A stretch of DNA of 7,023 nt from JBOGWA01 sp050693155 (GCA_050693155.1 JBOGWA010000090.1:1-7023); one strand, 5' to 3'. Counted from the stretch's first letter, positions 1 to 6,752 are shown. A program made the numbers and translations. Notes: generated from the sequence alone by a model not told the origin.

Positions 1-437
1 AGGGTCAGCATCTGCTGCTCTCCCCCCGAGAGGCTCCCGGCTGCCTGTCGGCGCCGTTCGGCGAGCGCAGGGAACGTCTCGAACACCCGGTCAACAGCCG
101 AGCGCAGGCGTTCCCTATTCCTTCCATAGAGAAACCCACCGATCTCCAGGTTCTCCTGCACCGTCATCCCCGGGAAGACTCCCCGACCCCCGGGCATCTG
201 AAGGACCCCCCGACGGACGATCTCGCCGGGTTTCGACTCGAGGAGGGATTGGCCGTCGAGCGCGACTCGCCCCACGACCGGGCGCAGGACCCCGGAGATC
301 ACGCGGAGGATCGTGGTTTTCCCCGCGCCGTTGGTTCCAAGGAGCGCGACGATCTCGCCCTCGTTGACCTCGAGGTCGATTCCGAAGAGGACCTGGACCG
401 CTCCGTACCAGGCCTTGACTTGGTCAAGCCGAAGCAC
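1..437 (-). CDS. livF: LivF-type ABC transporter ATP-binding protein (partial, C-terminus missing)
   Basis: This is the second nucleotide-binding subunit of a LIV-type importer, acting at the cytoplasmic face and hydrolysing ATP with LivG. The 145 complete codons visible contain Walker A GTNGAGKTT (residues 34-42) and the ABC signature LSGGEQ (136-141). The gene is cut by the window edge just after the signature, so Walker B and the H-loop are not visible; the family is normally about 235-240 aa. The start chosen is a GTG at 437-435, preceded by a strong GAGGAGG-type ribosome site; it overlaps the end of livG by 14 nt, which implies translational coupling. The Q-loop region reads LQMPGGRGVFPG (79-90), with glycine at the position usually Gln or Glu in LivF (VP[EQ]GR). 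I recall this as common in actinobacterial LivF-like proteins. Family assignment is firm; the transported substrate is unknown, and a UrtE-type role is not excluded. Confidence 0.93.
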   Translation of the reverse strand, partial: MLRLDQVKAWYGAVQVLFGIDLEVNEGEIVALLGTNGAGKTTILRVISGVLRPVVGRVALDGQSLLESKPGEIVRRGVLQMPGGRGVFPGMTVQENLEIGGFLYGRNRERLRSAVDRVFETFPALAERRRQAAGSLSGGEQQMLT

Positions 438-1209
438 GGGCCCTCCTCCTCGTCCGTCCGAGGTAGGACTCGAGGACGTTGTCATCGGAAGCCACCTCGT
501 CCGGCGTACCCTCGGCGATTACCTTCCCGAAGTCCATGGCGTAGACGCGCTCGGCTACCGACAGGAGGAGGCTCATGTCGTGCTCGATCAAGAGGAGCGC
601 ACATCCGAGCTCATCTCGAACCCGGCGAATCATCGGGCCGAGCGCCTCAACCTCCTTCTGCGCGATCCCTGACGCGGGCTCGTCGAGGAGGAGGACCTTC
701 GGTCGGAGCGAAAGAACGGAGGCGAGCTCGAGGAACCGCATCGTTCCGTACGAGAGCTCGGTCGGGTACGCGTCTCCCCACGCGCGGAGATCCACGAGGT
801 CGAGGATCTCCTCGACCCGCGCCCGCGCGAGCCGTTCGTCTCGGCGACGGGAGGGAAGGCGAAGCATGGCGGAGAGCGAGCCGCCGGTTAGGTGGCGGTG
901 CTGTGCAACGAGGAGGTTCTCGTAGACCGAGAGCCCGCGGAAGAGTCGCACGTGTTGAAACGTCCGGCCGATGCCCGCCTCGACGCGCTCGTAGGGGAGG
1001 AGGCGTCCGATGTCTTCTCCCTCGAGGAGCACCCGCCCGGCCGCTGGTTTCAGGAAGCCGCTCATGACGTTGAACAGGGTCGACTTCCCGGCGCCGTTCG
1101 GGCCCAGCAGCCCGACGATCTCGCCCGGCCCGACGCCGATCGTCACGCCGTCGAGCGCCGCGATTCCTCCGAACGAAAGGGAGAGATCCTCGGCCCCTAA
1201 CAAAGCCAT
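424..1209 (-). CDS. livG: LivG-type ABC transporter ATP-binding protein
   Basis: This 261-aa ATPase subunit is of normal length for LivG. Walker A is GPNGAGKST (36-44), the Q-loop glutamine is Q85 (RTFQHVRLF), the signature is LSYGTMR (152-158), Walker B is VLLLDEP (172-178) with catalytic Glu177, and the H-loop is His210 in the LivG hallmark IEHDM. The signature is diverged: LivG usually has L[SP]YGxQR, and here Met replaces the Gln. The SGIAQKE stretch after Walker B replaces the AAGxNxxE common in proteobacterial LivG and looks actinobacterial. The ATG start at 1209-1207 overlaps the livM stop as TGATG, with a modest GTGAGG ribosome site upstream. The same reading frame stays open far upstream, but that part lies antisense-in-frame to livM and is not plausible protein. 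The subunit would pair with LivF beneath LivH/LivM. Confidence 0.96.
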   Translation of the reverse strand: MALLGAEDLSLSFGGIAALDGVTIGVGPGEIVGLLGPNGAGKSTLFNVMSGFLKPAAGRVLLEGEDIGRLLPYERVEAGIGRTFQHVRLFRGLSVYENLLVAQHRHLTGGSLSAMLRLPSRRRDERLARARVEEILDLVDLRAWGDAYPTELSYGTMRFLELASVLSLRPKVLLLDEPASGIAQKEVEALGPMIRRVRDELGCALLLIEHDMSLLLSVAERVYAMDFGKVIAEGTPDEVASDDNVLESYLGRTRRRARASA

Positions 1210-2315
1210 CAGGACAACCTCACAAATAGATAGGCGATCCCCCCATTGACGGCGAGGATCGAGGCGGCAATCACGCTTCCGAGAACGGGTCGTTTCCGGA
1301 TCAGCTCGATCTGGAGCTGCCCCACCTGGACGAGGCCGCCCGGCCGGAACCGCAGGAGCAGGATCACGACGAGCGCCGTGTAGATCCCGAAGAAGGCGAA
1401 GAAGAACTCGGCGCCGCCGAAGACCTGCTGCTGCACGACGAGAGCGATCGCCCCGATGAACGCGCCGAACGGGCTCTGGATCCCGCCGATGGCGACGGTT
1501 CCGAGCAGCAGGACCGAGGTGCTCTCCACGAGCGGCGACTGGAACGGCTCCGGGGTGGCGGTCACGAGCAGCCCGAGCAGGTACGCGCCCCCCGCGCCGG
1601 CGAGCATCCCACCAAGCATCAGCGCAACCAGCTTCGTCTTGTAGACGTTGATGCCGAGCGCCTGCGCCTCCAGCTCGTTGTCCCGGACCGCCAGCATGGC
1701 GCGGCCGAGGCGTGACCTGCGGAGCCCCTCGACCATCCAAAGAACCACGAAGACGGTCGCGAGACACAGGAGATAGAAGGCGAGATCGCTCGAAAAGTCG
1801 ATCGGCCCGATCGCGGGTCGGGTGATCGTCCACCCTTGGACACCCCCGGTGACGTCGTCCCATTTGAAGAACGTCTCGCCGAGGAGGTTCGCGAACGTGA
1901 GGGTGGCGATGGCGAGGTAGAGCCCTTTCAGACGAACGGAGGCGATGCCGATCGCGATCGAGATAGGCACCGTTGCCAGTGCCGCGAGGGGGATCGCAAG
2001 CCAGAACGGCCAACCCCACGATGCCATCGCAAGGCCGGCCACCATCGCCCCGATGCCGGCGAAGGAGTACGGCATGAGCGAGATGAGCCCCGCATAGCCG
2101 GTAACCACGACGATCGAGAGGCCGAGGATCGTGTAGACGAGTGCGAACTGACCAACGAAATAGCCGAAGTCACCGAAGGGGACCGGAAGAAGCGCCGCCA
2201 GGGCGAGGGCGATGAGCCCAGCTGTGCGGAGTCGGCTGATCCGCCACCACGGCTCCGAGTCGGCCGGAAGCTGAGATGGGCCTGCCTGGCGAACCGTCTC
2301 GACGGCGACCGCCAA
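1209..2315 (-). CDS. livM: LivM-type branched-chain amino acid ABC transporter permease
   Basis: This 368-aa polytopic inner-membrane subunit forms half of the translocation channel. Family landmarks are VTGYAGLISLMPYSFAGIGA (71-90), GLYLAIATLTFANLLGE (131-147), TGGVQGW (156-162), the coupling-loop region AVRDNELEAQALGIN (209-223) that contacts an ATPase, and the small-residue-rich GGMLAGAGGAYLLG (235-248). The start is a TTG (2315-2313) directly after the livH TAA. It is supported by a GGAGG five bases upstream, and no ATG or GTG lies nearby in frame. LivM proteins usually end shortly after the RPGGL-type motif (here 324-328). This one continues about 40 residues and ends in an extra hydrophobic stretch (about 344-366), probably one more membrane helix. 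Identification as LivM is firm; the substrate is not determined. Confidence 0.95.
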   Translation of the reverse strand: MAVAVETVRQAGPSQLPADSEPWWRISRLRTAGLIALALAALLPVPFGDFGYFVGQFALVYTILGLSIVVVTGYAGLISLMPYSFAGIGAMVAGLAMASWGWPFWLAIPLAALATVPISIAIGIASVRLKGLYLAIATLTFANLLGETFFKWDDVTGGVQGWTITRPAIGPIDFSSDLAFYLLCLATVFVVLWMVEGLRRSRLGRAMLAVRDNELEAQALGINVYKTKLVALMLGGMLAGAGGAYLLGLLVTATPEPFQSPLVESTSVLLLGTVAIGGIQSPFGAFIGAIALVVQQQVFGGAEFFFAFFGIYTALVVILLLRFRPGGLVQVGQLQIELIRKRPVLGSVIAASILAVNGGIAYLFVRLS

Positions 2316-3242
2316 TTACGCCTCCAGCGCCTCGAGCTCCTGCCGGACCGCGAAGAACCGCTCGGTCCGCGCGAGCAGGAGCAGGACGATGAGGATCGCC
2401 GCGATCGAGGCGCGGAGGTTGCTCCACGGGGCCGGGGCGAGCACCAGCAACTCGCGGGCCAGCCCGAAGACGAAGCCTCCGACGAGTGCCATCGGCAGAT
2501 TGACCAGGCCCCCGACAAGGGCGGCGCCGAACGCCGGGATCAAGAGCGTCCCCAGCGGGGTGATGTCGAAGGTCGTCAGCAAGCCTCCCTGCTCGCCGGC
2601 GACGTGCGGGAGGACGAGCAAGAGCGAAAGAGCGGCCAGAGCCGAGCCGATCCCCCAGGCGATCGATGAGTACTTCACATCGTCGATCCCCGCGAGCATC
2701 GCGGCCTCCCGGTTCTGCGCGACGGCGCGAAGCGCCCGACCGGTCTGTGACAGCCGGAACCAAACGAGGAATCCGAAGGCGATCGCGATCGCGGCGCCGG
2801 CGGTGATGAGCTCGCTCGTTCGCAGGCTTGCCGCGCCGACCTGGACACTTCCTCCCGGGAGCCAGGGCAACAGCCGCGTGAACTCCTGGAAGCCGAGCGC
2901 GAGTGCGGCGAGCGAGGAGAAGAGCTGCGCGAAGCCGAGCGCGATGATGATGACGATGATCTGCGCGGCTCGGGAGACCTTCCGGAAGATCAGTCGGAAG
3001 GAGGCGACGCCTGCCGCGATACTGACGGGTATCGAGAGAAGCGCGGCGAGCAGCGCCGGAACGCCCGCCTCGACGAGCACGATGTAGCCGACGATCGCGA
3101 GGAGCCCGATCGCCCAGTGGGCAAAGTTCAAGATCCCGGTCGTCCGGTAGATCAGGACGAGCCCGAGTGCCAGAAGGCCGATCACCGATCCCGCGGACAG
3201 GCCAAAGAGCGTGACCTCCAGGAACGGGGTGCCGGAGGTCAT
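2316..3242 (-). CDS. livH: LivH-type branched-chain amino acid ABC transporter permease
   Basis: This 308-aa multi-helix membrane protein is the other channel half of the LIV-type importer. The N-terminal landmark GLVLIYRTTGILNFAHWAIG (27-46) corresponds to the LivH consensus around 'GL.LIYG..G.iNFAHG'. The coupling region AVAQNREAAMLAGIDDVK (173-190) and the following GSALAALS (199-206) also match the family. Length is typical. The ATG at 3242-3240 overlaps the stop of the preceding gene as ATGA. Only a weak GTGAAG precedes it, so translation probably depends on coupling to the upstream unknown membrane protein. It is immediately followed by livM with no gap. The C-terminal tail (ERFFAVRQELEALEA) is charged and cytoplasmic, and lacks the 'RPxGLxG' ending often seen in the family. 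Substrate unknown. Confidence 0.95.
   Translation of the reverse strand: MTSGTPFLEVTLFGLSAGSVIGLLALGLVLIYRTTGILNFAHWAIGLLAIVGYIVLVEAGVPALLAALLSIPVSIAAGVASFRLIFRKVSRAAQIIVIIIALGFAQLFSSLAALALGFQEFTRLLPWLPGGSVQVGAASLRTSELITAGAAIAIAFGFLVWFRLSQTGRALRAVAQNREAAMLAGIDDVKYSSIAWGIGSALAALSLLLVLPHVAGEQGGLLTTFDITPLGTLLIPAFGAALVGGLVNLPMALVGGFVFGLARELLVLAPAPWSNLRASIAAILIVLLLLARTERFFAVRQELEALEA
2321..2325 (-). promoter_or_regulatory. Ribosome binding site that fixes the TTG start of livM
   Basis: On the minus strand GGAGG lies inside the last livH codons, followed by five bases (including the livH TAA) and then TTG. The spacing is ideal for initiation, and no ATG or GTG lies in the first codons of livM, so this site is the main reason for accepting the rare TTG start. 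Inferred from sequence only. Confidence 0.6.
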
Positions 3243-4669
3243 GTCTTCACAAACGCTCGATAGATCCAGTCAAGAGCACGAAGGGGCTGGAACCGGTAGA
3301 GGCGGCGGCCCCAGGAGAACCGATTCAACCATCTAGTCAACACGAGGAGCAGGCCCAGCGCCCCGAGACCAAACGTGAGCGCCACCGGCCAGGCGCCGGT
3401 CATCAGCTCCTCGACACTCAGCACGACCTCCGGGGCGGCGACGGTCTCAGGGGCGCCGGTCGAGGTCGTGCCGGATGCCGGCGGCGCCACGTCGCTCCGC
3501 CCCCCGATCGTCACCGCGCCGGAGGTCTTCGGCCTCGGCAGACCGGCGGAGCCAGAGAGGTCGGTACCAAGATCCGAGGACTCGTCGCGTCCGAGGGCCG
3601 CGGCGATCTCTGCCCCGGCGAAGAAGGCCGTCTGCTCGCCGCTTGCGATGGCCAGCCCGGGGGCCACGATCCGGAGGGCGGTCCCGTTCTTCGCGGCGTC
3701 GACGAACGGCGCCGCGATACCCACCTGGAAATCCTCGTTGCCCATCAACTCACCCTCCTGCAGCGAGACGGGTTCGCCATACAGACGGGCTCCGACCGCC
3801 CGGCTGGTGACCGACCACTCGAGTCCATCGGGCGTGCCGTCTGACTCAAACGACACGTAGGTCTCGAGGAGGTCGACCTCAAGCATGCCGCCCGCCCACG
3901 AGGCGTTCTGAAACCGGGACTCGAGCTCTCCGTGGACGACCCCGTCCTCCTCGTAGAGGTGGACGATCGTCTGTGCCCGGACCGCCTCGGCGCTGAAGGT
4001 GAGCTGGTCGAAGAGGCACTCGTCCTTGAAGCACTCGGCGAGCTGGTACGTCTCGGGCGCCTCCGAAGACCACGAGAGGAAGTGCTTGTAGGAGTCCTCC
4101 ACGTTCTCCTCCGGGAAGCAGCGCTCCTCGAGCGATGCCCGGTTCGGCGTGAAGGCGTCGCTCTCGGCATGCATCTCCGGCTCCTGTCGCCCGGAGAGGT
4201 CGACGTACCCGTCGCTGGAGAGCCCGGCGGCCTCGAGAACCTCTCCCTGATGGCCGAGGGTGGCGAGGGTCACCTGTTCGTTGAGCGTGATCGGGCTCGC
4301 GAGCGGCGGCTCGGACCCCGCGCCCGTGACCTCGCCGGCACGTCCGCTCGACACGTTGCCGTCGGCCACGGGGCTCGGTGCGACGGCCACCTCCTGCCGG
4401 CCGACTTCGATGTCGCTCGGGCAGTTCGGGGTGTGGTTGTAGGCGGCGTTGTCGCAGTGGTACGGATCGGTCTCCGCGTCGCAGGGCTGGGCGGTCTGGG
4501 CCGCCTCGATGACCTCCTTGCGGAGTGAGACGCGGAAGGCATACGCCCGCGCGTCCCGGATGCTGTAGGCGACCGAAGTCTCCTTCCCTGTGGCAGGCGT
4601 CGCCGCGAGCGGGAACGCGGAGAGGATGAGGAGAGAGGCGGTGATCGCGAGCATCCGACGTCTTCGCAT
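3239..4669 (-). CDS. Unrecognised secreted-then-anchored single-pass membrane protein within the importer operon
   Basis: I do not recognise this 476-aa protein. It begins with MRRRR and a hydrophobic core (about 7-23), a convincing Sec signal peptide with likely cleavage near residues 23-26. An acidic ectodomain of about 340 residues follows, with six cysteines at 63, 72, 83, 184, 213 and 218. Then comes a Ser/Gly/Pro/Thr-rich linker (about 370-415), one strong membrane helix (about 427-445) and a 30-residue cytoplasmic tail rich in Arg and Trp. The predicted topology is type I: ectodomain outside, tail inside. The central segment (about 220-350) alternates hydrophobic and polar residues and looks beta-rich. 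The ATG at 4669 has a strong GGAGGAGG nine bases upstream; the stop overlaps the livH start as ATGA. Its place between binding protein and permease suggests an accessory of the importer, perhaps docking or stabilising the binding protein; that is inference only. Confidence 0.85.
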   Translation of the reverse strand: MRRRRMLAITASLLILSAFPLAATPATGKETSVAYSIRDARAYAFRVSLRKEVIEAAQTAQPCDAETDPYHCDNAAYNHTPNCPSDIEVGRQEVAVAPSPVADGNVSSGRAGEVTGAGSEPPLASPITLNEQVTLATLGHQGEVLEAAGLSSDGYVDLSGRQEPEMHAESDAFTPNRASLEERCFPEENVEDSYKHFLSWSSEAPETYQLAECFKDECLFDQLTFSAEAVRAQTIVHLYEEDGVVHGELESRFQNASWAGGMLEVDLLETYVSFESDGTPDGLEWSVTSRAVGARLYGEPVSLQEGELMGNEDFQVGIAAPFVDAAKNGTALRIVAPGLAIASGEQTAFFAGAEIAAALGRDESSDLGTDLSGSAGLPRPKTSGAVTIGGRSDVAPPASGTTSTGAPETVAAPEVVLSVEELMTGAWPVALTFGLGALGLLLVLTRWLNRFSWGRRLYRFQPLRALDWIYRAFVKT

Positions 4670-4678
4670 GACGATCTG

Positions 4679-4686
4679 CCTCCTCC
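4679..4686 (-). promoter_or_regulatory. Strong ribosome binding site for the anchored ectodomain protein
   Basis: The minus strand reads GGAGGAGG, starting within the stop codon region of the binding-protein gene and ending nine bases before the ATG at 4669. It lies in the only true gap inside the operon (16 nt). It should let this gene be initiated independently rather than only by coupling. Confidence 0.6.
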
Positions 4687-6170
4687 TATCCGAAGACCAC
4701 AGACTGCGGCACGCCCACGTCCTCGATCGTCACGAAGCCGCGGGAGAGATCGTCGAACCACGGAGAGCCGCCGAGGTACTCCACGAGCCAGATGGCATAG
4801 GCCCCGAAGTGATTGGCCGGGCTGATGTTGATGACCGGGCCGATGCCGGAGCTGAAATCCCTGAGGTTGTCGAGCGTGGCGCGGAACTTCTCCCGTGAGA
4901 GGTCGGGTCCGGTCATCGTGAGCCAATACGCAATCCCTCCGCTGATCGCCGCCGGGCCGTACGTGGCGGCGTCCTCCGGCTCGCCGGGGAAGAGGTCGGC
5001 CCGCGTGTCGCGGAGGTTCTGAACGGCCGGGAAATCGGCGGGGTCCGCCCACGGCACGCAGGGGAGCGCCGCGCAGTCGGTGATTATCCCCTCGCACGCG
5101 TCCCCGCAGATCTCCGCCAGGCTGATCACCCAGCATGTGGGGTTGGTGCAGGCCCACTGGACGTTCGCATCGGCCGGGCGCCAGCCCTGGCTCTTCGCTT
5201 CGAGCGCTCCGAAGACCGCCTGGAGGGCGTCACCTGCGAACACCGCGTCCGGACTCTGACCGTTGTAACAGGTCCTGAGCCGCGCGATCTCCGAACGCAT
5301 TCCGTTCGCCGCCTCTTGCGAACGCTTCAGGATCACGCACGAGTCGGGGATCGGATGGTCGAAGTGCTCGGCGACGCGCCGGACGGTGGCGACCAGGGTG
5401 TCCTCATCGTTCGGATCGGCGATCACCCCGAGACGCTCCCGGCCGAGGATGTTCATGAGGTACCCGACGTGGATCGCCGTCTGCGTGAGGGGGTCGGTCG
5501 ACGGATAGAACGTCCACGGGGCGAGCGCCGGCACCGGCATCGACCCGGCGTGGCAGTAGACGCCGGGGACTCCCTTCGAGTTCTGGTACTGCGTGGCCGG
5601 GCCCATCAGGCTGTCTTGCAGGTAGCAGTCTCGGACCAGGAAGACCTTCTCGACATCGATGAGCCGACGCATTCCGGCGAGGGCCTCCTCCGGCGTCGTC
5701 GTTTGAAGGGAGTAGACCTCGAGCTCGATCTTCCGCCCGAAGATCCCGGGCCGGGTCGGGCACCCCCAGTTGAGGTACTCGAGGGGTCCCGGGATGTTCA
5801 CGGTCCGGTTCGCGTTCTGGATCGTGAGGCGGATCACGCGCAGGTTCTGCTCCGCGATGGGCCGGAGCGGCCCACTGAGCGGCATGATCGTCCCGATCTT
5901 CAGTGTGTCCTCGGTGAATCCCTCGTCGGGATTCGAGGTGGTGGCGCAGTTCGCGAGACCGGCGCTCGCGGTCCCGGGGCCGCCGCCGTCCTGCGTGGGG
6001 CCGCCTCGCCCCTTTCCACTTTTCCCGCCGACGTCGACGGCCGGGCCGGAATCAGCGGCTTCGAGGGATGCGGCCTGCTCCTGGGAGAAGACGACGACGG
6101 CGTGCCCCCCGCACGCGACGGAGAGCAGGGCAAGGATGCCGAGAAGAGGCGCGAGCTTGTTCCGCTTCAT
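4686..6170 (-). CDS. Cysteine-rich LIV-type ABC substrate-binding lipoprotein (type 1 periplasmic-binding fold)
   Basis: This 494-aa exported solute receptor would deliver ligand to LivH/LivM. The N-terminus MKRNK plus hydrophobic core ends in LLSVAC, a permissive lipobox with Cys20 as the lipidated residue. A Gly/Ala/Lys-rich linker follows (about 40-72), then the fold begins with TLKIGTIMPLSGPLRP (89-104), the typical first strand and ligand-loop of the Peripla_BP_6/LivJ family. Later landmarks are KVFLVRD (175-181), RLGVIADPNDED (246-257), PDAVFAGDALQAV (307-319) and ATYGPAAISGGIAYWL (402-417). It is longer than the usual 370-400 residues. Twelve further cysteines (75, 137, 182, 206, 278, 301, 341, 346, 355, 359, 366, 371) are exceptional for the family, six of them within 31 residues. 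The ATG at 6170 overlaps the upstream stop as ATGA and has GAGGGG six bases before it. Ligand cannot be assigned. Confidence 0.92.
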   Translation of the reverse strand: MKRNKLAPLLGILALLSVACGGHAVVVFSQEQAASLEAADSGPAVDVGGKSGKGRGGPTQDGGGPGTASAGLANCATTSNPDEGFTEDTLKIGTIMPLSGPLRPIAEQNLRVIRLTIQNANRTVNIPGPLEYLNWGCPTRPGIFGRKIELEVYSLQTTTPEEALAGMRRLIDVEKVFLVRDCYLQDSLMGPATQYQNSKGVPGVYCHAGSMPVPALAPWTFYPSTDPLTQTAIHVGYLMNILGRERLGVIADPNDEDTLVATVRRVAEHFDHPIPDSCVILKRSQEAANGMRSEIARLRTCYNGQSPDAVFAGDALQAVFGALEAKSQGWRPADANVQWACTNPTCWVISLAEICGDACEGIITDCAALPCVPWADPADFPAVQNLRDTRADLFPGEPEDAATYGPAAISGGIAYWLTMTGPDLSREKFRATLDNLRDFSSGIGPVINISPANHFGAYAIWLVEYLGGSPWFDDLSRGFVTIEDVGVPQSVVFG

Positions 6171-6682
6171 ACGGATCCCCTCGTTCTCAAGTCCAATTCT
6201 CTCAGGACTCCGACCACGATGCTGAGGCCGAGGAGGACCGCAGCGAAGAGCATCAGCCACGCGCCCCACCCAAACCCGGCGTGGAAGCTGAAGAAGTCCG
6301 GGGCCGCTCGAGCTTGGTCGGCCATTGTGGCAGCTCGCTGATCGAGAACCGAGAGACGCCAGCCGATGAATCCCACCAACGCCGCCGAGGCAAGGATCGG
6401 CGCAGCTTTTGGAAGGAGGGATCGGACGGACCACGTCAGCGCGGCGACGAGAGCGGCGAGACCCAGGGCGGCCAGACCCCAGCCCTCTCCTTCTGAAAAC
6501 CCCATGACCCGCGCCACCTCGATCGGATCTCCGCCCTCAGCCTGGATCTCGGTGGCGCGAATCCACGTGCCCAGCCCGCCCGCGATCGTCAGGAGCGCCC
6601 CGAGCGCCGTGAGCGTCGGCGCGAGCTTGGGGGAGAAGGTGCGATACGCGGTCGGTCCGATCGCGGTGCTCGCCGTTGCCAC
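6167..6682 (-). CDS. Four-helix membrane protein of unknown function, first gene of the operon
   Basis: About 171 aa from the GTG at 6682-6680. Four hydrophobic segments stand out: about 21-41, 68-86, 93-108 and 139-160. Conserved-looking loops GFSEGEGWG (61-69) and FHAGFGWGAW (133-142) precede helices 2 and 4. The pattern resembles small actinobacterial four-helix proteins with a Gly-Trp entry to the last helix, but I cannot name a family. The stop overlaps the binding-protein start as ATGA, so it belongs to the same operon. The start is uncertain. AGGAGG touches the chosen GTG rather than preceding it at normal spacing, and an in-frame TTG at 6748 would give 193 aa with a weak ribosome site. 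The frame stays open into the divergent gene, but that part is unlikely to be translated. Role inferred only from linkage: possibly a membrane accessory of the importer. Confidence 0.72.
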   Translation of the reverse strand: MATASTAIGPTAYRTFSPKLAPTLTALGALLTIAGGLGTWIRATEIQAEGGDPIEVARVMGFSEGEGWGLAALGLAALVAALTWSVRSLLPKAAPILASAALVGFIGWRLSVLDQRAATMADQARAAPDFFSFHAGFGWGAWLMLFAAVLLGLSIVVGVLRELDLRTRGSV

Positions 6683-6736
6683 CTCCTGCCGGTTTCTGAG
6701 AAAGGAGTTCCCCGAGTTTCGAGGATTCTCCTTCCC

Positions 6737-6752
6737 CGCGTTGTCCAACGCG
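6737..6752. repeat. Perfect inverted repeat CGCGTTG-TC-CAACGCG, candidate operator
   Basis: Two 7-bp arms (6737-6743 and 6746-6752) are exact reverse complements around a 2-bp spacer. A dyad of this size is typical of sites bound by dimeric helix-turn-helix repressors. It lies in the divergent promoter region and overlaps the proposed -35 element of the flavoprotein gene, so a bound protein could affect both directions. It also covers the alternative TTG start (6748) of the leftward membrane protein gene. No regulator gene is visible in the window. Confidence 0.5.

Noticed and set aside
1210..2019. N-terminal extension of the LivG frame, giving a 531-aa protein
   Set aside because: The upstream part is Arg-rich and overlaps livM in another frame. 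LivG homology starts exactly at the ATG at 1209.
1836..2669. Plus-strand open frame (277 aa) opposite livM and livH
   Set aside because: The product is very charged and low in complexity (Arg, Glu, Asp, Gln), and the opposite strand encodes two clear permeases.
2779..2795. Overlapping GCGATCGC palindromes, resembling the HIP1 repeat of cyanobacteria
   Set aside because: They fall in codons for alternating Ala-Ile in a LivH membrane helix and are explained by codon choice. Other features do not suggest a cyanobacterium.
3475..3810. Arg/Pro/Ser-rich plus-strand frame opposite the anchored ectodomain protein
   Set aside because: Composition is typical of an off-frame reading of GC-rich DNA; no ribosome site or motif.
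5316..6341. Long plus-strand open frame (341 aa) opposite the binding-protein gene
   Set aside because: It is antisense to a well-supported gene, its product is Arg/Asp/Gly-rich with no recognisable motif, and long antisense frames are expected in GC-rich DNA.
6171..6434. N-terminal extension of the binding protein to 582 aa
   Set aside because: The extension overlaps the four-helix protein gene. The ATG at 6170 has a ribosome site and begins a proper lipoprotein signal.
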